A DNA stretch of 57,988 nt, taken from contig JAFLEF010000048.1 in assembly GCA_017309115.1 (NCBI GenBank), forward strand, positions 1 to 57,988, written 5' to 3'. This stretch comes from Verrucomicrobiota bacterium. Lineage in GTDB: Bacteria; Verrucomicrobiota; Verrucomicrobiia; Limisphaerales; UBA9464. The notes under the pieces were generated by a model. That model had not been told where the DNA came from. It worked only from the letters and a program-made list of their open reading frames with translations, and searched no databases. This document shows positions 9,557-18,397 of this stretch, one piece after another. A program made the translations under genes and the position numbers. Position 1 is the first letter of the stretch. The number at the start of each line of letters is the position of its first letter.

Positions 9557-11686
9557 TCACTCCGGTAGTGCGAAAGCCACGTAGGTGTCGCCGCTGCGGG
9601 TCCCAATCTTACCACCACCACAAGCGATCACGACGTACTGACGGCCTTTCACCGAATACGTCGCCGGGGTCGCATAACCTGCCGCCGGCAATTTGGCCTT
9701 CCACAATTCCCGGCCGGTTCGCCGGTCGAACGCCCGCAAATGCTCATCCCGGCTGGCCGCGATGAACACCAAGCCACCCGCCGTCACCACCGGACCTCCG
9801 TAGTTTTCCGTGCCGGTGGGAGGAATCCCTTTGGCCACCAGTTCCGGCCATTCCCCCAACGTAACCCGCCACCGATACTCGCCCGTGTTAAGATCAATGG
9901 CATTCAAAGTTCCCCACGGTGGCTTGATGGCTGGATATCCGTTGGTGTCCAGCCACCGATGGTAGCCCGTCGAGGTGTACGGGATGTTTCCCAGCGCATC
10001 AGCGCTTCCCAACTCCTCCTTGCCTTCCCGAGTCGAACCGACGGATAAGCCCAGAACATGATCCACGACCGCACTTCGCTGGGTCTCGGTCAGAAAATCG
10101 AAGGAAGGCATCACTCCTTTGCCCGTGCGCAGCAGGGTCAGCAGATCTTCCCGCTTGAGCCGCTGTTCCACGCCGACCAACGATGGGACATTCTGGGCGG
10201 CGTTCCCTTTCCGATCCGTTCCGTGGCAGGCGGAACAAATCTGGGCAAAAATGGCCTCCCCACTCGACAACGGCAGACCACCGGGTCGCTGGGTCTCCAC
10301 CAAAGTTAGAATCCACGGCATTTCGTTGGAGTTCACATAAAGGATCCCGTCCGGATCCGCCGCGGCTCCACCCCACTCCGCTCCGCCGTCAAACCCTGGC
10401 AGGATGACCGTTCCCTCCCGACTCGGCGGAGTGAAGGGTGCGTGCGGACGAATCTGAACGAATCGTTCAAGCACCGATCGGTGGGCCTCCGGACTCAGAT
10501 CGGTAATCTGGTCATAACTGAAGACCTGGCGGGCAAATGGCGCCGGCAACGTGGGAATCGGTTGGTACGGCCAGGCCGACTCTCCCGGCATGGTCGAGGC
10601 CGGAACCGCCAGCTCCCGAAGCGGAAAGATTGGTTCTCCCGTTTGGCGATCGAACACGAACACGTGTCCGGACTTGGTCACTTGAGCCACCACGTCCACC
10701 CGCTTTCCACCGCGCGTCACCGTCAGCAAGTTGGGAGGCGCCGGCAAATCCCGGTCCCACAAATCATGCCGCACCAATTGCTGATGCCAGACCCGCAGAC
10801 CCGTGCGCGCGTCCAGGGCAATCAGGCAGTTGGCGAACAGATTTTGTCCCAGGCGATTTCCGCCCCAGAAATCAAAGGCCGCCGAGCCAGTCGGGCAAAA
10901 CACCAGTCCCCGCTGTTCGTCGAGGGCGAATCCAGCCCAGACATTCGCTCCGCCGATGTATTGATAGGCGTTGGGCGGCCAGGTGTCGTAGCCCAACTCG
11001 CCCGGCTGAGGAATCGTGTTGAAGCGCCAGACCAACCGGCCCGTGCGAACGTCATAGGCCCGGATGTGTCCCGGCGCCGCGGGTGCCGGTCCCTCCCCCA
11101 ACCGCATTCCCATGATCAGGCGGTCACCGTAGATGACTCCCGGGGTGTTGGCCTGCAGGGACAGTCCCGAGACATCCCGACCCAGATCCTGTTTCAGATC
11201 GAGCGAACCCTGAGTTCCAAACGATGGGATTCGCCGGCCGGTCCGGGCGTCCAAGGCATGCAAGAACCGGTCGTTACCATAGAAAATCCGCTCGTCCCCT
11301 CCCTCCTTCCAGTGAACGAGACCGCGATTCACGCCTGCCTTGGTGATTCCTGGGACCGACGCCGGATTAAAACGCCAGCGCTCGACACCCGTGGCGGCAT
11401 CCACGGCGAACACCTGGAGATCCGGCGTAGTGCCATACAGAACGCCGCCGATCACCAGGGGATTGCACTGGATCTGGCTGCGATTGTTGGTGTCGGCGCC
11501 GCCGGCGCGGTACGTCCAGGCCACCTCCAACCGACGAACGTTTCGGGGAGTGATCTGACGCAGTTGGGAGTAGTGGGTGCTGGCCTTGTCGCCGAGGTAG
11601 GCGGGCCAGTCGACATCGGCCGCCCGAACTCCGGAGATCAGAAACGTGAGTAACAACACTCTCGAAAACAGGCCGCCAGGAATCAT
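9557..11686 (-). CDS. PQQ-dependent dehydrogenase with internal cytochrome c domain
   Basis: 709 residues. A signal peptide (residues 1-22) precedes a membrane-glucose-dehydrogenase-like eight-bladed propeller (DWPAYLGD near the start, VDAATGVERWRF, YDVRTGRLVWRF, IALDARTGLRVW, FDRRTGRELWK). Between the last blades a heme-c site CSACHG occurs at about residue 483 with a small cytochrome c domain around it. It should oxidise a sugar or alcohol in the periplasm and pass electrons through its own heme. The start is the ATG before the signal peptide; the upstream extension is antisense-like. It follows the aldolase by 10 bp. The substrate is not determinable. Confidence 0.9.
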   Translation of the reverse strand: MIPGGLFSRVLLLTFLISGVRAADVDWPAYLGDKASTHYSQLRQITPRNVRRLEVAWTYRAGGADTNNRSQIQCNPLVIGGVLYGTTPDLQVFAVDAATGVERWRFNPASVPGITKAGVNRGLVHWKEGGDERIFYGNDRFLHALDARTGRRIPSFGTQGSLDLKQDLGRDVSGLSLQANTPGVIYGDRLIMGMRLGEGPAPAAPGHIRAYDVRTGRLVWRFNTIPQPGELGYDTWPPNAYQYIGGANVWAGFALDEQRGLVFCPTGSAAFDFWGGNRLGQNLFANCLIALDARTGLRVWHQQLVRHDLWDRDLPAPPNLLTVTRGGKRVDVVAQVTKSGHVFVFDRQTGEPIFPLRELAVPASTMPGESAWPYQPIPTLPAPFARQVFSYDQITDLSPEAHRSVLERFVQIRPHAPFTPPSREGTVILPGFDGGAEWGGAAADPDGILYVNSNEMPWILTLVETQRPGGLPLSSGEAIFAQICSACHGTDRKGNAAQNVPSLVGVEQRLKREDLLTLLRTGKGVMPSFDFLTETQRSAVVDHVLGLSVGSTREGKEELGSADALGNIPYTSTGYHRWLDTNGYPAIKPPWGTLNAIDLNTGEYRWRVTLGEWPELVAKGIPPTGTENYGGPVVTAGGLVFIAASRDEHLRAFDRRTGRELWKAKLPAAGYATPATYSVKGRQYVVIACGGGKIGTRSGDTYVAFALPE

Positions 11687-11696
11687 GGGAGGAAGA

Positions 11697-12698
11697 TCAA
11701 GCGAGGTGTCGAAGTTGAGCGAGGCAGCCGGGAGCCCGATCACTGCCGCCGAGGAGTCGGATTCGTTCGCGCACCCGGGGAAGGTAGCGCTGCGAAACAA
11801 AACTTTGCACGCCGTGATCCATAGCCGTGGCCTTCCAGTCCGGATGTCCCTTTTGCAGCGCCGCCGCGCGGGTGCTGTAAAACTCCTGGGCCGACTGGGA
11901 GCGGAGCAGCAGCGATTCACTCGACCAGTTCACCTTCACCACTCCCGCCCGAACGGCGTCATGCAGGCCCGCTTCGGATAGTCCCGAAGAACCATGGAGC
12001 GCGATCCCCAAAGGTCGACCCGCCACTTCGGAAGCCCGTTTCTGATGCCGTTCGACGGCCTGGGCCGAAAACGCAGTCTGCTCCCCCAGGCCATGCTGGG
12101 TTCCCACGCCCGGAGCCCACAGGGCCAACTGACCCGGAATGCGGGATTCCACAGCGCCCAGCAGACGCTCGGTCACGTCGAGCGGCGTGATTCCGTCATC
12201 GACCCCAGCCTCCATCTCCAGCGTTACGAGTCGTCCACACGCCCGAGCCGTCTCACCGAGATCACACAAGGCCGCGATGTTGTCCGCTTCATTCATCCCG
12301 GAGGAATCAAGCGAGATCGTGGACGGTGAAACCACGGTCGACTCCACCCCGGTCGGCAAACCGCGAATTGCCGATCGTAACAAGGGTAGCGTAACGGGGC
12401 CTTTGATGTGATCGGTGTGAAAGAGCACCGGGACGTCCCGGAATCGCTCGGCGTTCGCCAACAGAGCGATCTGCACGAGATAACGCGCCAGTCCCAGAGC
12501 AGGGTCTCCTGCCCCAAAACTCTGTCCCGTTAGTTGCCACAGACTGGCTTCGATCATCACCGGCGCCTGCTCGCTCTTCGCCGCCTCCAACACGTCGGTC
12601 ACAGCTGCCGGGGAATCGGCATTCACCGCCAACAGGGCAAACCGCTGTTCCAAGGCATACAGAAAAACGGCCCGGGCTTGAGAAGGATCGAGCAACAT
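11697..12698 (-). CDS. Class II (zinc) aldolase, fructose/tagatose-bisphosphate aldolase-like
   Basis: 333 residues with a TIM-barrel pattern of class II aldolases. Residues 94-97 (HTDH) match the catalytic Asp plus zinc His of HxDH, His202 in GVGTQHG and His235 in ALHGSSG match the other zinc ligands, and FALLAVNADSPAAVTDVLEA resembles the usual N-terminal strand/helix. Expected chemistry is cleavage of a phosphorylated ketose to DHAP plus an aldehyde, but the phosphate-binding NIDT motif appears as NWSS, so the substrate may differ. It starts 5 bp after the aldehyde dehydrogenase stop. The extra upstream ORF overlaps that gene and is rejected. Confidence 0.85.
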   Translation of the reverse strand: MLLDPSQARAVFLYALEQRFALLAVNADSPAAVTDVLEAAKSEQAPVMIEASLWQLTGQSFGAGDPALGLARYLVQIALLANAERFRDVPVLFHTDHIKGPVTLPLLRSAIRGLPTGVESTVVSPSTISLDSSGMNEADNIAALCDLGETARACGRLVTLEMEAGVDDGITPLDVTERLLGAVESRIPGQLALWAPGVGTQHGLGEQTAFSAQAVERHQKRASEVAGRPLGIALHGSSGLSEAGLHDAVRAGVVKVNWSSESLLLRSQSAQEFYSTRAAALQKGHPDWKATAMDHGVQSFVSQRYLPRVRERIRLLGGSDRAPGCLAQLRHLA

Positions 12699-12703
12699 AC
12701 CGG

Positions 12704-14164
12704 TTAACTCAGCGCCACCTTGACGTGTTTGGGCTTCAAATACTCGAAGATGGCCCGGCGACTCAGCTCGAGACCGTAGCCGCTGTCCTTCCATCCCGCG
12801 TAGGGACCATAGTTGGTGTTCACCGCGCCGTGATTCACGCAGACCGTTCCCGCTTCAAGTGCTTCACTGACGCGCACGGTCTGATTGAAATCACGGGTGA
12901 ACAAATACGCCACCAATCCATAGGGAGTCTCATTGGCCAAACGAATGGCGTCCTCCAAACAGTCAAACGCCGCAACTCCGACGACAGGTCCAAACGTCTC
13001 CTCCCGCATGACCTTCATGTCCGGCGTGCATCCCGAAAGAATCGTCGGGAGATAAAAGTTTCCGCGGGCAAACTCCGTTCCCTCCGGCGCTCCGCCACCA
13101 GTCACCAGACTGGCACCTCGAGCCAACGCATCGGCCACATGGTCGCGACACGTCTTCACTCCCTCCGCACTCGCCATGGGACCCAGATCCACTTGGGGAT
13201 TCGTCAGTCCGTCTCCCAGGGACATCTTCTCGGCCAGACCTTTCAGCCGCGCAAGCAGGTCCGACTGAAAGCCGGTCTGAACAAAAACGCGGTTCACCGA
13301 ACTACACGATTGCCCGCAGTTCCGAAACGCTTTGTAGGCAATCGTCTTGGCCGCGAGCTCTATATCGGCGTCCGCCGCCACAATCGCCGGGCACTGGCCA
13401 CCCAATTCCAGCGACACCTTCTTCAGGAAGGGCGCAGCGAGGGACAGAATTCGTTTCCCGGTCTCGGATGAACCCGTCATCGCAATTTTGGCCACTTGGG
13501 GATGACGGATCAGCGCTTCCCCCAAGATCGCGCCCGAACCCGTCAGGCAGTTGACCACACCGGCGGGAATACCTCCCTGCGTCAGGGCGGCGCAGAATCC
13601 CAACGGCGAAAGAGGAGTCACCGTCGTGGGTTTCACAATCACCGTGCACCCGGACGCGAGCGCCGGACCCAGCTTCCAGCTCAGCAAGGAGACCGGATAA
13701 TTCCACGGAGTGATCAGTCCGCACACCCCCACCGGTTGCCAGTTCACCCAGGAGCGATAGGCGCGATCCTCGGTGGGATTCGTCCATCCTTCCACGCGCG
13801 GCGCTTCGGCCGCGTAGTAGTCCAGCGTGTCGCACGCGCCGATGATCTCGCTGCGTGATTGGGCCAGAGGTTTGCCCTGTTCCAGAGCCATCCAGCGTCC
13901 CAGCACGTCGGCCTGCGTTCGCACAAACGCCGTGGCCTTGCGAATGGTGGACTCGCGCTGGTACGCGGTGAGCGCTGACCACGAGCGGAAGGCGTCCTTC
14001 GCCGCGGCGACGGCCGTTTCTAAATCACCTTCCGTCGCTCGCGACACCGAGCCAATCAACTCGCCCGTGGCCGGCGAATGCAGTTCGATTCGAGACCCGT
14101 CGGAGGACGGCTGGGAGCGTCCGTTGAGATGCAGGTCCAGATGAATGGGAGCTTCGATGAGCAT
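12704..14164 (-). CDS. NAD(P)-dependent aldehyde dehydrogenase (betaine/succinate-semialdehyde type)
   Basis: 486 residues, full ALDH length. Visible signatures are WNYPVSLLSWKLGPALASG (cofactor/substrate entry), the general-base Glu253 in SLELGG, the catalytic Cys287 in NCGQSCSS, and EETFGPVV near residue 390. It is closest in motif style to succinate-semialdehyde, lactaldehyde or glycolaldehyde dehydrogenases. With the downstream aldolase and upstream alcohol dehydrogenase it probably oxidises the aldehyde half of a split sugar, which is inference. It is 29 bp downstream of the zinc dehydrogenase gene. Confidence 0.93.
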   Translation of the reverse strand: MLIEAPIHLDLHLNGRSQPSSDGSRIELHSPATGELIGSVSRATEGDLETAVAAAKDAFRSWSALTAYQRESTIRKATAFVRTQADVLGRWMALEQGKPLAQSRSEIIGACDTLDYYAAEAPRVEGWTNPTEDRAYRSWVNWQPVGVCGLITPWNYPVSLLSWKLGPALASGCTVIVKPTTVTPLSPLGFCAALTQGGIPAGVVNCLTGSGAILGEALIRHPQVAKIAMTGSSETGKRILSLAAPFLKKVSLELGGQCPAIVAADADIELAAKTIAYKAFRNCGQSCSSVNRVFVQTGFQSDLLARLKGLAEKMSLGDGLTNPQVDLGPMASAEGVKTCRDHVADALARGASLVTGGGAPEGTEFARGNFYLPTILSGCTPDMKVMREETFGPVVGVAAFDCLEDAIRLANETPYGLVAYLFTRDFNQTVRVSEALEAGTVCVNHGAVNTNYGPYAGWKDSGYGLELSRRAIFEYLKPKHVKVALS

Positions 14165-14193
14165 GACGTTCGAAATCGCAGGTTGTTTCAGGT

Positions 14194-15240
14194 TTACGCG
14201 CCGGGGAGAATGCAGACCTTCAGCGCCTCGCCGCTTTCCATCAGCGGAAACGCCTCTTCAATCCGGCTCAAGGGCAACCGGTGCGTGATGATCCGTTCGG
14301 CGGGAAACCGTCCACTGTGCAGCAGCGCAAAGGCGGCCTGGAAGTCGCTCTTCTTTTCGGAATAGCTGCCCGAGATGACGAGCTCCTTGTAGTGAATGTG
14401 GTTCACGTCCAAAGGCGCGATCGGGTTCGACTTGGGCAGTCCGGCAAAGAAATTAACGCGACCCGCCCGCGCGGCGAGTTCGAGGGCGTCATTTTGGGCG
14501 GCGGCAGAACTGACCGCGACCACCACGACATCCGGTCCGTGTCCGCCCGTTTGGGCTCGAATTTCGTCCCGATGACTACCGTCCGGCCGAACCAGAATGG
14601 CCCCATCCAAATCGAACCGACCGGCCATCTCCAGTCGCGCTGGATTGGTATCCAGTACGAACACCTTTTGCGCACCCTGAAGGCGGGCCAAGGCGGCATG
14701 CATAATTCCGATCGGTCCGGCGCCGATCACGGCCACCGTATCCTTGAGACCGATGCCCAGACGGGAATGCGCGTTGAGGCAACAGCCCAGCGGTTCGGCG
14801 AGACTCATGACTTCCGAGGAAATCCCGCTCGTCACCGGAAACAGATTCCCCTTCTGCACCGCCAGCGCGGGAACCTTCATGCGCGGCGCAAAGGCCCCGT
14901 CGTGATGGTAACTCATGGTTGTTCGATGGGGCGTCAGATTCTCCCGACCCATCTCCACGTACCGGTCCAATCCATGAACGAGGACGATGTACATCACCAC
15001 CCGATCTCCCACGGCGACATTGGCGCCGGAGGCCCGTGACTCAATCACCCGACCGCAAAACTCGTGGCCGAGAATTCTCGGAGGAATGATCTTCTTGTCG
15101 CCGTGGCGGTAGGTCCGCAGGTCGGTCCCGCACACCGAGCAGGCCTCGATCTCCAGCAACACCTCGCCGTCTTCCAAGCTTGGTTCGGCAACATCAAGAA
15201 CCGGCAACTGTTCCTTGCCCAGATAAACGGCGGCTTTCAT
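14194..15240 (-). CDS. Medium-chain zinc dehydrogenase, sorbitol/threonine-dehydrogenase-like, lacking structural zinc
   Basis: 348 residues. The catalytic zinc region is present: Cys37 in CSVCGTDLRTY and GHEFCG. The NAD-binding Rossmann motif is VIGAGPIGIMHAALA with an acidic end (VLDTN). The usual four-cysteine structural zinc lobe after GDRV is absent; the loop reads VHGLDRYVEMGRENLTPHR with no Cys. That loss is also known in sorbitol dehydrogenases, which supports a polyol or sugar-alcohol substrate. It starts 32 bp after the semialdehyde dehydrogenase gene stop, same strand. Confidence 0.9.
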   Translation of the reverse strand: MKAAVYLGKEQLPVLDVAEPSLEDGEVLLEIEACSVCGTDLRTYRHGDKKIIPPRILGHEFCGRVIESRASGANVAVGDRVVMYIVLVHGLDRYVEMGRENLTPHRTTMSYHHDGAFAPRMKVPALAVQKGNLFPVTSGISSEVMSLAEPLGCCLNAHSRLGIGLKDTVAVIGAGPIGIMHAALARLQGAQKVFVLDTNPARLEMAGRFDLDGAILVRPDGSHRDEIRAQTGGHGPDVVVVAVSSAAAQNDALELAARAGRVNFFAGLPKSNPIAPLDVNHIHYKELVISGSYSEKKSDFQAAFALLHSGRFPAERIITHRLPLSRIEEAFPLMESGEALKVCILPGA

Positions 15241-15272
15241 GAGGCAGTTCTGTCAGTGGTTCGCGGTCGGGT

Positions 15273-16727
15273 TTAGCTCATCCAGTTCGACTGACGGGCA
15301 GTCCACTTCAACGTGGTTTTCCGCGACTTCGTCCAAAACGTGATGGCGTCGCGACCGGTAATGTCGCCCACCCCAAACTTGGAATCGTTCCAACCGCCGA
15401 AGCTGAAGGGTTCCCGCGGAACCGGGACGCCCACGTTGATGCCCACCATTCCTGCGCGGACCCGTGCCTCGAAGTGTCGGGCCACCGCTCCGTTGGTCGT
15501 GTAGATGGACGCGGCATTTCCGTACGGGCTGGAATTCTCGATCGCAATCGCCTCCTCCAGTGTCTCCACCCGCAGCACCGAAAGCACCGGGCCAAAGATC
15601 TCGTCGCGGACCCATTCCGAGCCGCGTTCTAATCCGTCGAGCAGGGTCGGACCGACGTAAAACCCATTCTCCCGTCCCGGCACCCGAACGCGGCGCCCAT
15701 CCAAGCGAATCCGAGCTCCGGCCTGTTCCGCCCGATCAATGTAACCAACGATCCGGTCGCGCGCGCGGGCGCTGATGACCGGACCCAGATCGACGCCAGG
15801 TCGCAGCAAGGCCATTTCGGCCTCAATCGCGTTGAGGATCGGATCCGACGATCCCACAGCAATCAGCACACTGGCCGCCATGCAGCGTTGTCCGGCGCAT
15901 CCGGTCGCGGACGACGTCACGTTACGGGCCGTCACGACGGGATCGGCATCCGGCACCACCACCAAGTGATTCTTCGCCCCACCCAGGGTGAGCATGCGTT
16001 TGTTCTGTTGGATTCCCCGAAGATACACCGCCCGCGCCACCGGGGTGGAACCGACAAAGGCCGCCGCCTGAACCTGCGGATGATCCAGGAGGGCTTCGAC
16101 CGTCTCGCGATCTCCCTGAACAATATTGAAGACTCCCGGGGGAAACCCAGCCTCCTGCATCAAGTCCCCCAGACGCACGGGCGTGAAGGGAACCTGTTCA
16201 CTCGGCTTCAACACGAAGGTGTTTCCGCAGGCAATGGCCAGAGGAAACATCCAGAGGGGAACCATGGCCGGGAAATTGAACGGCGTGATTCCCGCCACCA
16301 CACCCAGCGGCAACCGGCGGGTGAAACAATCCACTCCACTGCTAACCTCCAGAATCTCGCTCGCCATCAAATTCGGCAACGCACAGGCGAACTCAACCAC
16401 CTCCAAGCCGCGCTGAATTCCCGCCGCCGCTTCCCCCGGGGTTTTACCATTCTCCCGGGTCACCTCCGCCGCCAACTCGGTAAGATGCCGTTCCACCAGT
16501 TGCTTGAAACGATAGAAGGGCTGGACCCGTTCCTTAATCGGCAGGGCGCTCCAGGCGGGAAACGCCGCGTCCGCCGCCGCGACCACTTCGGCCACCTGGA
16601 CTGCTGAGGCCGGGTGCAACTCGCCCAGTGACGAACCATCCAAGGGCGATATCAGGGGCAGGGAGCGTGGGCCCGACGTTTCCCGACGTTGGCCGCAAAC
16701 GAAGTGATGAGCAGGAGAGTGAGACAC
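15273..16727 (-). CDS. mmsA: CoA-acylating (methyl)malonate-semialdehyde dehydrogenase
   Basis: 484 residues of the ALDH superfamily with MMSDH/IolA signatures: ITPFNFPAMVPLWMFPLAIA, NTFVLKPSEQVP, AFVGSTPVARAVY, AKNHLVVVPDAD, catalytic Cys282 in GQRCMA, and the late INVGVPVPREPFSFGGW. The general-base Glu of hydrolytic ALDHs is missing (TLGGAKNH), as expected for an enzyme that transfers the acyl group to CoA. The product would be acetyl- or propionyl-CoA from malonate or methylmalonate semialdehyde. The start is GTG at 16727, 3 bp after the GntR stop. The pairing with a class II aldolase recalls the end of inositol breakdown, but other iol genes are absent. Confidence 0.93.
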   Translation of the reverse strand: MSHSPAHHFVCGQRRETSGPRSLPLISPLDGSSLGELHPASAVQVAEVVAAADAAFPAWSALPIKERVQPFYRFKQLVERHLTELAAEVTRENGKTPGEAAAGIQRGLEVVEFACALPNLMASEILEVSSGVDCFTRRLPLGVVAGITPFNFPAMVPLWMFPLAIACGNTFVLKPSEQVPFTPVRLGDLMQEAGFPPGVFNIVQGDRETVEALLDHPQVQAAAFVGSTPVARAVYLRGIQQNKRMLTLGGAKNHLVVVPDADPVVTARNVTSSATGCAGQRCMAASVLIAVGSSDPILNAIEAEMALLRPGVDLGPVISARARDRIVGYIDRAEQAGARIRLDGRRVRVPGRENGFYVGPTLLDGLERGSEWVRDEIFGPVLSVLRVETLEEAIAIENSSPYGNAASIYTTNGAVARHFEARVRAGMVGINVGVPVPREPFSFGGWNDSKFGVGDITGRDAITFWTKSRKTTLKWTARQSNWMS

Positions 16728-16730
16728 GGT

Positions 16731-17507
16731 TCAGGTCGTGGGTGACCACCAGGCCGACCGCGCCGGGCGGGGCGGAGCGCCATCCGCCAACAGGTTATGA
16801 AATTCATAGCGGTCGCCGCGGTAGAAGGTGTCTTCGACCCAAAGCGGTACCGCCGCCCGTCCCACGGCATGGACCTGCAGCACGGCGGCTCCCGATTTGA
16901 GGCCCAAGGCCGTCGCGATCGCCCGGTCGGCGTTGACCGCACGAATCCGCTGATCCGCCCCGGATACCTTCAAACCTGCCCGAGCCAGCCACTCATATAA
17001 GGAACCGGTCAGTTCCCGCCGGCCCAGGCCCGGGCAAAGCCGGGCGACCAAATGCCGGCGTTCCAGGATCACCGGTTCTTCGTCCGCCAAGCGGAGACGC
17101 TCGACAAACAGCAGGGGTTCCGCCTCGTCTACTTCGAGCTCCTGACGCACCAGGGGAACCTCCCGCGCCGCCAACCGCTGACAGGTCAATACCCGGGTCG
17201 TCGGCCGCCGGCCTGAAGCCGCCGCCTTGTGAGTAAAGCTCACCAGTGACCGCAGATCATTCTCCAACGCCTCGCCCCGAACAAATGTGCCGACCCCCTT
17301 GCGAAACTCGAGATGGCCAGCCGCCACCAGTCCAGATAGGGCCTTGTTGGCGGTAATGCGGCTCAACCCAAACCGGGCCGCCACCTCGCGTTCGGTCAGA
17401 AACCGGTCCCCCGACCGGTATTGACCGCTACGCAGCAGCTCCAGCAGCCGGTCATTCAACTGATGATAGACCGGTGTCCGAATCAAACTGGAGGCATCCG
17501 CTGACAT
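16731..17507 (-). CDS. GntR/HutC-family transcriptional regulator with UTRA effector domain
   Basis: 258 residues. An N-terminal winged helix (YHQLNDRLLELLRSGQYRSG, then FLTEREVAARFGLSRITANK and GVGTFVRG, residues about 13-80) is followed by a UTRA ligand-binding domain (LLFVERLRLADEEPVILERR ... VPLWVEDTFYRGDRYEF). It is the first gene of the dehydrogenase/aldolase run and very likely controls it in response to a pathway intermediate. A perfect inverted repeat GTGGCT-A-AGCCAC sits at 17511-17523, 3 bp upstream of the ATG, where autoregulation could act. Confidence 0.92.
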   Translation of the reverse strand: MSADASSLIRTPVYHQLNDRLLELLRSGQYRSGDRFLTEREVAARFGLSRITANKALSGLVAAGHLEFRKGVGTFVRGEALENDLRSLVSFTHKAAASGRRPTTRVLTCQRLAAREVPLVRQELEVDEAEPLLFVERLRLADEEPVILERRHLVARLCPGLGRRELTGSLYEWLARAGLKVSGADQRIRAVNADRAIATALGLKSGAAVLQVHAVGRAAVPLWVEDTFYRGDRYEFHNLLADGAPPRPARSAWWSPTT

Positions 17508-17510
17508 CTT

Positions 17511-17523
17511 GTGGCTAAGCCAC
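17511..17523. promoter_or_regulatory. Perfect palindrome immediately upstream of the GntR gene (candidate operator)
   Basis: GTGGCTAAGCCAC is a perfect inverted repeat with 6-bp arms and a single central base. It lies 3 bp before the GntR start codon, in the 89-bp gap after the carbonic anhydrase gene. A position overlapping the ribosome entry site would suit autorepression. Binding by this GntR protein is inference. Confidence 0.4.
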
Positions 17524-17596
17524 CGGTTAGGTATTGGGATTCCGTTTGCCAGTCAAGGGATTCGTGGTTCAGCCGGACGACGCTTGAGGGCTTTGC

Positions 17597-18397
17597 TTAC
17601 GTTGTCGCCCGGACCGCCGCTGCGGCGGCCGCTCCATTCGCTGCGGATTTGAGGACGGATCCCGGAGGACGCCCCGCCAACGACAACACCGCCTGACGAG
17701 CCGTATCGGCGAGTTCGACGCGGTTCCGGATGGTCATTCCCAGGTTCTGCAACAGTCCGTTTTGCAGGCCGTAGATCCAGCCGTGAATCGTTAGTTCCTG
17801 GCCCCGGAGCCAGGCGTCACGAGCGATACTGGTCCCGCAAACGTTGGTCACCTGCTCGATCACATTGAGTTCGCACAAGCGATCCGCGCGACGCCGGGGA
17901 TCCTCCAAGTCATCGAGCAACGCGGTGTATTTCTCCCGGACGTCCTGCACGTGCCGCAGCCAGTTATCCACGAGGCCCAGTCGATTGCCCAGCAACGTCG
18001 CCTGCACACCACTGCAGCCGTAGTGACCACACACAATGATGTGACGGACCTTCAGGACATCCACGGCAAATTGCATGACCGAAAGGCAGTTCAGGTCGGT
18101 GTGGACCACGACATTGGCAACGTTCCGATGCACGAAGAGTTCACCCGGACGCAATCCCACGATCTCGTTGGCGGGAACCCGACTGTCGGAACACCCGATC
18201 CACAGATACTCGGGCGCCTGTTGCTGGGAGAGTTCCTCAAAAAATTGGGGTTCCCGACGGAGAATGCGGTCTGCCCAGGCGCGGTTGTTGGCAAAGAGAG
18301 TTTCCAAACGTGACCGCAGTCTAAGCGGCGAACCCACCCCGGGGAAAGTCAGCTCTTCAAGTTTCCCCGGTTCGTTCCCTCGCTTCACCGCACCCAC
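17597..18397 (-). CDS. Beta-class carbonic anhydrase
   Basis: 266 residues. Zinc ligands and the Asp-Arg dyad are visible: Cys69, Asp71 and Arg73 in CSDSR, then His125 and Cys128 in CGHYGC. LETLFANNRAWADRI matches the usual N-terminal helix. It interconverts CO2 and bicarbonate in the cytoplasm. The start is GTG at 18397, directly abutting the TGA of the isomerase/epimerase gene, so it is probably translated by coupling; homologues usually begin about 30 residues later, so the first 30 residues are uncertain. A poly-Ala tail ends the protein. Confidence 0.93.
   Translation of the reverse strand: MGAVKRGNEPGKLEELTFPGVGSPLRLRSRLETLFANNRAWADRILRREPQFFEELSQQQAPEYLWIGCSDSRVPANEIVGLRPGELFVHRNVANVVVHTDLNCLSVMQFAVDVLKVRHIIVCGHYGCSGVQATLLGNRLGLVDNWLRHVQDVREKYTALLDDLEDPRRRADRLCELNVIEQVTNVCGTSIARDAWLRGQELTIHGWIYGLQNGLLQNLGMTIRNRVELADTARQAVLSLAGRPPGSVLKSAANGAAAAAAVRATT

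Noticed and set aside
10442-11653. Long plus-strand ORF (403 codons) opposite the PQQ dehydrogenase
   Set aside because: Antisense shadow of a clear quinoprotein with a heme motif.
11697-16727. Complete myo-inositol (iol) operon
   Set aside because: Only a class II aldolase and an MmsA/IolA-like enzyme fit; IolB, C, D, E and G equivalents are not present in the set.
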